Assembly (NCBI RefSeq): GCF_037975245.1
Contig: NC_092570.1
Span: 18,267,918 to 18,331,917 of the forward strand
DNA: 64,000 nt
Origin: Apostichopus japonicus
Lineage: Eukaryota; Echinodermata; Holothuroidea; Aspidochirotida; Stichopodidae
Reading direction: 5' to 3'
Made by a program: the position numbers and the translations under genes
Notes under the pieces: model-generated
Told to the model about the DNA's origin: nothing
Databases searched by the model: none
What the model saw: only the letters and a program-made list of their open reading frames with translations
Shown: piece after piece, positions 39,421-52,400 of the stretch
Numbering within the stretch: position 1 is the stretch's first letter
How the letters are laid out: each line of letters begins with the position of its first letter

Positions 39421-40132
39421 AATTTTGAAATTGAAATATAGTATAACCTGAGCATCAATCTGTCACCAAATTATCAAAGAGAAAATTGTCAAACGTGCGA
39501 GTAACTATTGTTCATGGTGATCACAGGTAAAGATGACCCCTGTCCTTTCTACACCTCCCAGTAATATGCATGACTGATTCCACAGCTGAGTGGAGCTACT
39601 GGACAATATTTTGCATTCCACAGTCAAGGGGGTGAGATGCCTGAGGGCAGCATAAACAAATCATCTCTACTTTTACCATCCAAGAACGTTCAGTTCATAC
39701 AAACTAAACAGCAGCCATTATTTGTAGGCAATTATAATGTGATCTTTTCATGAACAGCCTGCAGGAACAAGCAGAGGGGAGGGCAAGGGGAACAGACAGA
39801 GGAAGGGGAAAGGGCAGATGGAGGACAATTCTGACTTAAATATTTTGCATCTTCTCTGTCAAAACGAAAGGGTCAGAACTACAAGCCTATATAAAAAGAA
39901 TGACTTCTGGCACCAAATTATATATTGATATGTTGCACATCATTAAAATACAATGTTATCTATCAAGGTTGTATATCTACACCACTGTTTTGTTTTATGG
40001 CCTCAAATAACATGTTTACAATGCTTCTCAAATTTGTCAAGGATAAATGGTGACATTGACAGTCGTAAAGAGATGCTGCTCTGTTGTTTATATATGAGGT
40101 AAAAGAACATATTTGACTGAGTTTTAAGAATT

Positions 40133-40138
40133 TTTATT
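40133..40138 (-). terminator. Candidate poly(A) signal of NUFIP1
   Basis: AATAAA on the minus strand, about 310 bases downstream of the NUFIP1 stop codon. The position suits a short 3' UTR, but the motif is common in AT-rich DNA. Confidence 0.35.
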
Positions 40139-40449
40139 TACAAATTTGGATGAACATTTAGGCCTGCACTGAAGAGCTGCGTATCGTCAATTTACCCTTT
40201 AAAGGAGCATTTCAGAGATGAAAGCATTTTAAAATGTGAATAAACCACAACTACTACTTACTAGCCAAGCCCTCCATTTTTTTATAAATTCTGAAATGAC
40301 TATTTTTGAGATAGTTTAAAGATATAATAATGAAGCACATCCTACTCTTTTTAAATAAAAACATTACAAATTAAATTGGAATCAGATTTAAAACATGGAA
40401 AAGACTGAACGACATCATACCTTAGGCTTACGGTACACTTGGCTCCGGA

Positions 40450-43400
40450 TTAACGTTTTCTCCTGCTGGATCTGCGCATCGATGTCCTCTTTGGCTTTAC
40501 CCCGCTGTCCACATCCTGTTCCTGACTCTTGTCAATCTCCTCAGTAGTCTCCTCCTGTTTTCCCTTTTCCTCCTCTTCCAGCTGTACCTCAACCTCCCCT
40601 GTGGGCATCCCCTCATCCTCCTCTTTTGACTTCTGTTCGTCCTTTTTGACTGTTTCATCAATTTCGGTGTCTTCATCGACAACTGCTTGCTCCTCCTCAT
40701 CTGCTGCTTTCATGTTAGACCCATCACTTTTGTTTGTTAAGTCATCTCCAGTCTCTGATGTCAGACATTCCTTCTGAGCTTCATCCTCTTCAGAATTTTC
40801 TGTTCCCTTAGCTACCTCCTCTTTGGCATCACCTTGCACCCTTATCTTATCATCAGCTCTAATCATATCTTCATCCCTGACCTCAAACTGTTCCTCAACA
40901 TCTACTTTCTGTTTGTAAGTATCTGCCTCAACATTCTCTGGATCACCTATTTCTTTAATTACTTCGATAGTACTCATTTCACTACCACCCTGAGTGGTGC
41001 CCTCCTGGGTCCCCTCTTCAATTCCTGCACCTATCCCACCTTGATCATCATCATCATCTTCATCATCATCAACACTTGCAGCTACCTCTTCTGTAATCTT
41101 CCACTCTTGTTGACCCTCTGAAGTCTCCATCTTCTGCTCAGCTGGCATTCCAACTTCTTCAGAGTCATCCATGTCCTCAACCACAACAAATTTATCTTCC
41201 ATCAACTTAGCGGCCACTTTGTCTTTGCCACTACTTGCGTCAATATCTTCGTCAGTTCCAAGTTGCAATTTCTCCGAAACAGCATCCCGTTCTTTATCAT
41301 GGTCATCGTGATTATCAACCATCATTTCTTCATCTCCGAGGTCCGATGTCTCCTTCTCTTCGCCGATAAGCAATGTTTTCTCCTTGGGGTCTGAAACACC
41401 CACTGAAAGATCGATCGTCCCTGTAGAGCAACTAGCATCCCCTTCCCCATCCCCCACCATTTGACTCTTATTTGCTTCATCCTTTACACTTTCATCGGTC
41501 AAAACTCTCATTTCTACCTCCTCTTGATGGACCTTTCCATCTTCTTCACAAGCCATATCCTCGATTTGATCTGCTTCGTTCATATCTTCATCTTTCAGCT
41601 TTGAAGAAGACATCCCTTTGTCAACTTTCCCTCCTTCATCTTGTTCTTCCTCTTCTCTTGCTCTCGTACCAATTTCCACATTCTGTTCTTCATCACTTGC
41701 GGTCGTCTCTTTCGTGACAGGAGGAATCGATTCGTTCTTAGATCCTACGTCCTTTGTTTCTGCCACTTCCTTAGGTTCAAAGAAGTCATTGTTGACAGTG
41801 TGTCGTACACACTGGAGCACCAGATTCCTCTCATGCCTCATTTCTGGTGCCAGAAGCTGATAAATACAAAAGAAAAATGTTATTGTTTATCGAGGTAGTG
41901 ATAACACCCAAGATCAACTTTAAAAGGCTTAGGAAACCATTTTCCATTCTTTATAGGAGAACATTCCTTGTACCAATGTACACAACATTACTCAACTGTT
42001 GACCATTGTTGACTTTGAGTGATCAGCGAGGTCCTTGCACTCATTTGAACTTACATATCAAGTCTGAAGTTAATCTGGCAGGATTTAATTTACTTTCATG
42101 TTATGTACACCCAACATCAACTTTAAACGGCTTGTTGACAGAGTTCACAGTATTTTCACAGAGTTTTCTCATTTTTGTCCAATATTTGTCTCTGCTGGAA
42201 TATCAAAGATCTTATTTGTCATAAATTTGAGGCAACAGATGATCCTGACAATATGTAGTTTGTTTCCCGAGCTATGTTAATATAAATCAATCATATATCT
42301 AGCTATTTTGGAGTAGAGTTGCAACATCTTATTGCAAAGAAGCAGGAAAAAAAACACGGGCTTTCAAGGCTGTAAGGCTGGGCTTGTCTTATGGATAGAC
42401 ACCCATACAAACATGGGTACCACTATGACAGAAAAGTAACTTCCACGTATTTAACCATGAAAGAGGGGGTACGACTGAAAAGTAAATGACAGACCAAAGT
42501 ACATCTCCTACACTAACCATTTCCAACAAGGTTACTTTACTTTGACGACCTCCAGGAGCGGGAACACCCTTTTTGATTGGTCGGCTGTTTCGCCAGGCGT
42601 CTCGTTTGCTTCCCTTACCACTCTTGAATCTCCTGACCACTTCTTTCTTCACACGCTGAAAGACTACCTCCTTGGTTACTGAACAGGAGAAGATGAAAAG
42701 TAAGATGAGAAATGAAGACCGTGCAACATGTAGCATTTAAATATCCATGTGTGAATGAAATAAGGAGTTGAGGTTTGGAGGATAAAGAAAAAGATACAGA
42801 TCGAGATTCACTAATGGTGCTAAAACCACAATGCCTTTTGTTTATCCCATCAGTGACTTTTCTATTGATTCAATCAAAGTTTCAAGTCACAGATGTTTCA
42901 ATGCCACAGTATTATTTATCTAGTATAGGAGCCTGTAAGATATAGCAAAAGTAATCCCTACTTTAGCATGAGAATTTAGTTTTGATGCCTAGGATTAATT
43001 TCAATTAATTATACTGGATTCCTATTAATTCATTCTGGATTCCTATTTGTATTTCTCCCCTCTTTGATCATAAAAAGTTGTACAATCATGCCTATAAAAA
43101 AATGTACTCCTTTTATGTGTCAGCTGTGGACTCCTCACCCACCCTCCCCCCTCTTCCCACCCAAATTGCTTACAAAACAATGGTCCATATTATGCCAAGC
43201 CATGTGAATATTCTAAATGTGAACATGGACAGATGAGGGAGTTTGATAATTCCTGTTTCATGGTTGTTATGAGTAGAACTTATTTTGTGCCGAAATGTAA
43301 AATGGAGGGTTCCTCTTAAAACAAAAAGCCTAACCAGCTGGTCGTCCGATCGAGAAATATGAGGATTTCGAGATGAACCACCCTAATAAATACCAACAGA

Positions 43401-46400
43401 GAACTTGATTATCTTTATAAATTTAATAACCCAATCCCACCTTTCACAATTGATTACTTATGTTAGAATAGAAAGAGAAAATGAATAAGCCTAAAATTAG
43501 GCATAAAATAACCTTAAAGTAAACACAAGTAACTAAATAAATCTAGATAAAACCAAATTCATTAGATAAAGTTAAGATATATTTCATTAATAACATAAAA
43601 TTGTAATATATTATATTACCTATCTAGTTGACCCATGGCCGTCACATACACAAGATATCAATACTCCAATTACAAAACACAGACACAGCATCCAACGGAC
43701 GTCCGTTCTCAACCAGGTATATTCGATTCTGCCCTACCAACCACCCAAAACTATTCCTTTAGATTTAAAATAATTGAATAAAACATACACTATCACGCTC
43801 ACAGCACAACACACGGATCACCATAACCCAACAAGCCGGGAAATCCTCTGTGACAGCATACAGTGAGCAAGACTGTATTACGCCATTGATGAGAATCCGG
43901 CTTGTTGAGCTACAGTAGAAAGCATGTGTGTCGCGAAAACAAATCATTTGCCACAAAAATCACTAATATACAGATATAAAAAGAAATGGAATAAGAAACA
44001 ATTATAAAACTGAACGCTCAACGATGCAGGTAAATGTACAAGAAGATATAATAACTGGATTATAAAGTGAAGTTAAAAAGGTAGTTTCTAGTAACCTACC
44101 TAGCCTAATGTTAATAATTACTATACTTACCGGCCTAATGTTACACTGTACAGTATAAGTAGGCTATGCCTAAACACAATAAAGGTATAGACTAGGCTTA
44201 TTCTTACAATGAGATTATACGTAAGACCTAAGAGTCTTAAACTAAGTCCTTTAAAATTTGATTAATACAGTTGCCACAATTTATAAATACATATATATTA
44301 CATCATTTAAATTGTTCTCCTACCTGTGATGTCTTGCTTATCACCTGTTTTGTTCTCAGTAGCACCCTCTTTATCATCGGATTCTGTAAGATCTATCAAA
44401 ATACAGAGAAAAAAGGAAAAAAGTTATGACTAATTAAATAAAATGACAAACTTAAGTATCATTGAAGAGCTGTTGTTGTGTGTGATGTCAATTCTTTAAA
44501 ATTTTATGAATACAGTTGGCACAATCATTAAAAACATAACATCATGGAGTGTTAGCTCAGTGGTTAACCATTATAAAACTGAACGCTCAACGATGCAGGT
44601 AAATGTACAAGAAGATATAATAACTGGATAATAAAATGAAGTTAAAAAGGTAGTTTCTAGTAACCTAACTAGCCTAATGTTCATAATTAATACATCTACC
44701 GGCCTAATGTTTACACTGTACAGTAAGTAGGCTAGGCCTAAACACAATAAAGGTATTGGCTAGGCTTATTCTAACAATGAGATTATACGTAAGACCTAAT
44801 AGTCTTAAACTAAGTCCTCCTTTAAAATTTGATTAATACAGTTGCCACAATTTATAAATACATATTACATCATTTATATATTTCTCCTACCTGTGATGTC
44901 TTCCTTGTCACCTGACTTGTTCTCAGTAGCAACCCCCTTATCATCGGATTCTGTAAGATCTATAAAAACACACAGAAAGTGTAAAAGTAAGTTGGCCTGA
45001 CGTTTCGATCCTAGCAGGATCTTCTTCAAAGGCTAAATGACAAGTAACAGTAACAGAAGGGACAAAAACACGCACAGAATACGCACAAAAACACGCACAA
45101 AAACATGCACAGAATGCACGCAGAAAACACATAGAAAACAGAAGAATTAGTTATGCCTAATTAAATAAAATGACAACATGACAAACTTAAGTATCATTGA
45201 AGAGTTGTTGTTGTGTGTGATGTAAATCCTTTCAAATGTTATGAATACAGGTGGCACAATCTTTAAAAACATATTACATCATTTATATTGTTCTCCTACC
45301 TGCGTTATCTTCCTGGTCACCTGATTTGTTCTCTGTAGCAACCTCTTTATCACTGGATTCTGTAAGATCTATCAAAACACAGAGAAAAAAGGAAGAAACT
45401 TTTCATGGAGTGTTAGCTCAGAGGTTAACGCAGGCGCCTTTCAATCATAAGGTCCCGAGTTCCAGTCACTCCAAGATTAATGTATGTTGTCCAATTACAG
45501 AGTTGTTGACAATTCGTAATCATGGACGTTAAATATGAATCTAAGAGACTGACTTCGGTCAGCTTGCGGCTTTGATAAGCCAATGATGGCTTCTTTGTGA
45601 GTTCCTGTTTGCAGGAGGATCTAAAATACATACATACATCATTTAAATTGTTCTCCTACCTGAGATGTTTTTCTTGTCACCTGATTTGTTGTCAGTAGCA
45701 ATCTCTTTATCACTGGATTCTGTAAGATCTATCAAAACACAGAGAAAAAAAGGAAGAAATTTATGCCAAGTTTAATAAAATGACAACATGACAAACTTAA
45801 GTATCACTGAGGAATTGTTCTTGTGTGTGATATCACTCTATCAAAATTTTATGAATACAGATGGCACAATCTGTAAAAACATATTACATCATTTAAATTG
45901 TTCTTCTACCTGTGATGTCTTGTTTATCATCTGATATGTTCTCAGTAGCAACCTCTTTATCATCGGATTCTGTAAGATCTATCAAAACAAAGAAGAAAAG
46001 GAAGAAAGTTATGCCTAATTAGATAAAATGACAATATGACAAACTAAAATATCGTTGAAAAGTTGTTCTTGTGTGTGATGTCACTCCTTCAAATTTTATG
46101 GATACAGTTGGCACAATTTATAAATACATATTACATCATGGAGTGTTCGCTCAGTGGTTAACGCCGGTGCCTTTGTTGTGTGTGACATCACTCCCCCACC
46201 TTCGCATTGTAAGCATAAATAATGCAAGAAGTAGCTCACATTTTTATTCTTCCCATCATTGTCTGCTCATCTGTACGTTTTGAATGCTTTTGTAAATTCT
46301 ATACTGTTTCTCTTATAAATCTTTATACTCTCTCTGAATCATCACTTTTGGTATCATTCTACAGATCCAGAAGTAATGTTTAATATAACAACTATTATGA

Positions 46401-49400
46401 CCACTGTAACTATAAATGGCTTACAATACTTGCAGAGCATCCAGCTCACAAAAATAAATGAGTGTAACGGCTATCATTTTGAGCCATTAACAACTGACTT
46501 TTATGGTAAAGTAGGCATCTCCTAGCTACACACAAAACATTGCCAAAGCATGTCCATACATTAAACAGATAGTATAATGTATTACTCAGATGGAATACCT
46601 GCCAAATACATGCCAAAATATTGGTTATATCACAATTTGTTTATAAAAAATCAAAATGTTGGAATGACAAGCCACAAAATATAACTTGGGTAGCATCTCA
46701 ACAATTGGGAAGAACAGCTTTGAAAGAAAGCCTTCAAACAACAGCCTCTCTCCCTCCATCCCTTCCTCCCTCCCTCCCTTCTCAACCCCACCTCCCCCCC
46801 TCCATCCTCCAACTTAAAGTTCTTACCTTCATCAACAGTCATATTCTCCTCTTCCTTCTCCTCCACAGCACCCTCAATCTTAGTCTTCTCAACTTCTTTT
46901 TGCTCTGTATTCTCCATCTCCACGTCACCCTTCTCATCAGTTTTATCATTGCTTGTACCTTCTTCATCACTTGTTGCCATAGCTTCCTTTTCACCCTCCT
47001 CTGCTTCTTGTTCTTTAACTTCGTTTTCTTCCGTTGTTTCATCCTCTTTCGTCTCCTCATTACCTCCTTCAGTTGTCTGAACGATTTTCTTCTTCTTCCC
47101 TCTCATTTTCCTGACCATCCAAAATAAAATAGAAAATGGTACTCTTAAAATAATAATCAGCAGTTATTTTTACGACTGACCACAAATGTGGGAGAAGTCC
47201 TCCAGGGCTTATGGATTACAACTTACACGTCGGGTAGCTTCCAATTCAACATTTTAACTCAAATTTGGAATCTTTTCAATTTAGAAAGTCATTTCAGATG
47301 GGGCAAACTGTAGATTGCTCTTGGATGAAAAACCCACCTTACTATGACTCGGCTGGGAATCGAACCCCAAACCTCCCGATTGCTAAGTTTCATTGCTTCA
47401 AAAGGCCACCGCCTTTATCCACTCGGCCACACAGTTTAATGCTTGCAAAATTTGATAAACAGCCAGATTGTACATATGACTTAGGAGAAAATAATTTGTG
47501 TTGTGTGGTCTGCGATTCTCTTAAATGATCCCTTGATTCTTAGAGCAGCTCTGTGAATTGATTTGGTGACTTTTTGGACAATGAATATTCTATATCAAAA
47601 TCCATTTTGTCACATTGCAGTTCAATGGCCTCAATAATAAACATTCCCTTCAACTGAAGCAACAGTACAAAAATTAAAAGTTTTTTTTTTTAAAAACAAA
47701 ATGCAGTCCTATATTTGAGTAAGAGTAGATAGCTTTGGATAAAATTGCCCAAAAATTTGTGGGCCAGACACAACAAGCTTCCTTAAAACAGATGATTGTG
47801 TTTCCATGGTTACATTACCAACACTGAAAGTAAAAATCTACTAGCATTAGTTTGCAACAGTGTCACAACAGAAGCATCCCTCCAGAAAATAAGATTATTT
47901 TATCTGAAAAAAATGGAATAAACTTCAACTGGCATTTATCTTTACCCAAATTCCTTTGTCACCAAGACTGCCCCAACTCGCTCCTTATCTTCTTCTACTG
48001 CCTTCTTGGCTGTGATGTTGGCATTGGTGGGGAAATTTCTTCAAACAAAGAGACGATATGATAAATATTATATTACGAAATATGTAACATCTGTTTCACA
48101 TATATATTATTGCAGCTTGTAGCATACCATCTGCCACCGTGTACATCTACAACATCGCAAAAATCTACTGATAGGTTGCTGAATAATAATAATAATCATA
48201 ATAATATTTGATTTATTTATATAGCGCTTTATACCAGCGATAGGTCTCAAAGCGCTTTACAGACGTTATATTACCCCTGGTCAATGATAATCTGTCCCAG
48301 AGACAACTCCCTCCAGGCAGCTGCAGTTATTTACTGCGCTCAATGACAAGTTACCTCATAGGTACCCATTTAACCCTGGGCGGAGAGAGGTAATTGAGAT
48401 ACAGCATCTTGCCCAAGGATACAACGTAATGAACTAGGCAGGAATCGAACCAGCAATCCTTGGACCACAAGTCTGACGCCTTAGCCAATTGGCCACCACG
48501 CTCTGAATCTGTTTGTCACAACAGTTGCATCTCACCCCAAGTACTTTACAATATAAATAACACAACTAAGAGACGGCTACATGACAAGCATGGCAGATGT
48601 ACTTTCCACCTGGCCTTCTTGTCATATAATTGGATTTGCACTGAAAGTTGTTGTCATAACACAGACCCCCAAAAAGCTCTTGCGACCGAGAAATCAATGC
48701 TCTAGTGAGTACTCACATACTACGAAAACCAACTGCTTTGAGCTTTGAGGTAACATCAGAATTACAAATGTCACAATTTTCAACCAGCTGCCTTGCATCG
48801 AAAAAACATTATTTCCGAAATTTAAAATTAGTAAATGGTAAAACGGCTACACCTTACGCCGAATAACCAATTTTATTTACATAGTGAGTCAAGTCAGATT
48901 ATGATCTGTATCATGTCTGTGCTTAGTAAACCAAGACTTTGAACCTGACCCTCATGCCACCTGTCTTGGCATTCTCTGCTGCCCTCAATATTACCAACAA
49001 CTCCCACACTTGCAGACGAGAACATAAACTGATATTTGCCTCTTAAAGATATATACACAGTATCAAGCAATCACCTATAAGCTTACCTCTTCTAAGTTTT
49101 CAACACTTTCTGCATTTTTAACTTGTTTCCAAGTTCATATACTCTGTTTACCTTTTTCGTTCCTCTAGCCAGGCTTTAACATCATCTGTGTCTCTTGACC
49201 ATTTAACAGCTGGAATGTTCGGCTGGTGGGCCTGCTGTTTGTGGATCTCTAATACCTTAGAAATTCCTTCGAATCTGCAACCTTCCACATCGCACTATCA
49301 TCAAAGCAAAATTCATTTGTCAGAGTGATAACAAGTAATGAAATATCATATAAACTTGATGCTAAAATTCCAGTCCTGGAAATGTATTTTAATAATGACT

Positions 49401-52400
49401 AGCCACCAAGGGGTTGAGTTGACTCAAGTTTGTGCTGGGCCATCACAATGAGCTGGCCTTGGTAATGATGCCACAGTTCAGTGACCTTTCTGAATAGTGC
49501 TTTGTAATCAGTAGCCAAACTGAATTGACGAAACTTTCTTAGTAGCATACTTTTACTAACTACAGTACTTATTCCTTTTTAGGATTCATTATTCACATAG
49601 CAGCTTGCTAATATTATTAATACAGTATATCTCAATATCTGAAGAAAAAAAATTACACAAACTAGTATCAAATAAGTTCACAAAGGAGACAAAACGTGGA
49701 AGGGAAAACAGGTATAGAAGACATGGAATGGAAACAAGGGAGAAGAAGAGGTAAGAGATAAGAGTAAGAGATGAATATGAAGTAAGGAATGAATGGGAAG
49801 TTCATACTGTATCTACGTATGATTATGAATGGGTCAATTACATTAAAAGGTTAGAAGAGATAGCAATGAAGGAACTAATAGAAAGATACCATGGATCAAG
49901 GCAGGGAAAAGATAGGGTAGAAATCAAGGGATGGGGGTAATTAAAACAGCCAAAAAAAATATAAAAGGGATATTGGGTATGTAAAGGAGACTGTTGCACT
50001 AGATAGGGTAGAAGAGGAAGGAGTCTTGCAGCTAGTAAAAGTAGCTCAAAGTATCAACATTTGGTGGTTGCTCATTGTAAAATGAGATTAAAATCTCCAT
50101 CAATCATAGTTTGCTTACACATAGCTGCTACTCACCCAATTACTACCCTACAAGTCATCTGCATCTGTAATCAACATATATCACATACCCCCCACCCCAC
50201 CCCCCCCCCCCCCCCCCGCCCCTCCTCTCCATTGTAATTAAATGACAAATGTTCAAATACCTGTTTGTGCTGATTTCTATGTTCTGATTCTTCCTCCTTG
50301 GTCGTGAATCCGACTTGACAGACATCGCACAAAAACTTGACATCTTGACTCTTCTTGGCATCTATCTTGGCTTCAGATTTATGCTGTTCAATTTTCAACT
50401 GAAAGAACACAAATTATATATCTTATAAAAGTCAGTTCAAAAGTCATGATGTAATTTGTGAATTGAAACTCTGTAAAAAATCTCTACAAGGGATATATGC
50501 AACAAGTTTTTGAAATATTCATATATTTTAGACTCCTTGATGGTCTGCTTTCTAAATGTTCTGGTAAAGAATTTCATAGCAAGTGAGGTCCACAAACTCC
50601 AAAGACCTACTTAGGCTTCTATTGGACTATTTACTGACTTAACTCTCTATTAATTCGGAAGTAGACTTAATACTCGAAGAATCCCTTTTATTTTTTTGGC
50701 AATCTTACTTCAAAGAGTAGTGCTGAAAGTAAAATTGCAAGTGATCATCTTTTAAAAGACATTCTGTTTGCTCTTTCTTTTACCAAGTGAACAATCATTA
50801 ACAATTAATTAATAATGAGATTGCAATTAATCAGACTAAGACAGTAAGACAGCTTCCTTACTTTTTGTTTTGAAATGAATGTTAACTACCGAGTATTTGA
50901 CAAATGGACAAGATTTGCCTGTAGGATTTGAACACACAGATCTACTTTCTCATATTAGTATTTGTACATAGGAGGAACAAATTTGAACATTTCTTTACTT
51001 GACTAGTCATGCTAATGATCTACATTGCATATTAGATTTAAGTCTGGTAATAGAATAAAATCAACTAAAACATGCTGAGCACTGTTAAGGTGGTATTCAA
51101 AAACAAACATCAATTATAACAGTTGTAGTACAGGCAAAGTAAAATCTTGAATTACATGATGGTCTATCCTAACAGTAGCCATTCAGTTAATTTTGCACAT
51201 TAGATTATTGCGTAAATTTTTCAATGGCAAATGGTCACTCATTGAAATGGATGAACTTTTCATATATAAATTGCTTGAAACTATGGTTACGTATCAATAA
51301 AAAAAAGAAATCTTAAGAAAATGTATGGAAGACATCTTCTGACCTATTTTGTGTTTTTTAAATTAAGATTTGAGAGATTATTACCTTCCTTTTTATCTCA
51401 GTCAAATACTTTCCAAACGTTCCTGATTTGGTACCCAAAAATTGTGGGATGGACATTTTATTTGGAAGCTTTGGAGGCTGTAGGTCTCTGAAGGATTCTG
51501 GGTGGAAAGGTTGTGACTGGTGTCCTCTTGGATCAAAGAGTGTAGGTCCATCTCTTGGGACATTGGTAGGCCTGACAGCCATCAGAGGCCTTGGTTCTCC
51601 TCTGTGCGGAGAGCCGGAGCTTCTGCGTCTTTTCCTTGGGTGCCCTAGCATCGGTGGAGGGCTTTGCGGTCCTAGGTCGGGGACATCTTGCCAGTGTGGG
51701 CCTCTCGGTCTGGGAGGAAAACCTGGTGGTGCTCTACCCCATGGCACAGGAGGTCTGTTCCTAAAGGGCATCCTTGGTCGTAAACCTCTCGGTCCACCAG
51801 GAAACGATTCATTCGGATGGCCTCTGAAACGTGGGCCAAACATCTCACCTTCATTTGGTGTCCTAAAGCGAAACCTATTGTCATGAGGTGCCATTGGTCC
51901 AAATGGAGGTCTACCCATTTGCACTGGTGATGGGCTGGGATCTCTCCGTGACCATTTGTCAAATTTCCCACCTCCCTCCATAGAATGCTGTCTTTTGTGT
52001 GGTGGAGGCCCTACCTTAGGGGAATGCATGCCACCAGGGCCTCTTGGAGGCATAGAAAGTGGTACTCTTGGTGGCATTGGAACAGGCCCTCTGTGTGGTC
52101 TTACAGGTGGGCCTCGAGGTGCCATATTAAATGGCCCTGCTTGCCTGGGGCCAGGACCTGTTAGCATCATATGGTCTGGTCCTCTTGGTGGCATCCAATT
52201 ATTGCCTCTTTGCTGCATGTGACGTGGTCCTCTTGGTGGCATAGCTGCAGGAAATCTAGGTGAAAATGGACCTGGCCCACAAGGTGCCACTTTATCATGC
52301 TGCATAGGTTGTGATTGATCATGGCCTCTCTTTGACCTATGACCTGATCTTGCAGAGGATATTGGTCCTAATCCCCTAGGTGATGATGGCCCTGGTCCTT

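Larger units (their letters stand above)
44324..45978 (-). repeat. Tandem array of five duplicated 69-bp coding exons of NUFIP1
   Basis: Each copy has the same limits (AG before ATCTTACAGAATCC; donor GTAG after a final CAG) and both ends in phase 1. Each encodes 23 residues starting DLTES(D/S)DK and containing AT(E/D)N and GDK-type blocks. Copies differ at a few residues, and no copy has a stop, a frameshift or a broken splice site. The introns between them are also homologous (181, 291, 340 and 498 bases, the longer ones with insertions). Because every copy is symmetric, any number can be skipped without changing frame, so alternative splicing could vary repeat number. Function of the repeat is unknown; it is acidic, polar and probably disordered. 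Confidence 0.9.

Noticed and set aside
46621-47127. 168-codon plus-strand frame rich in Leu/Phe/Ser
   Set aside because: Antisense shadow of the acidic NUFIP1 exon at 46827-47110.
47345-47440. A Leu/Ser-type tRNA gene on the minus strand
   Set aside because: Its 3' sequence continues into a body shared with 37625-37745; SINE head and not a gene.
50155-50410. Separate small C2H2 zinc finger gene with a Gly-rich end
   Set aside because: The finger portion is NUFIP1 exon 2, bounded by AG at 50399-50400 and GT at 50259-50260; the Gly-rich part is read-through of a poly-C tract in the intron.
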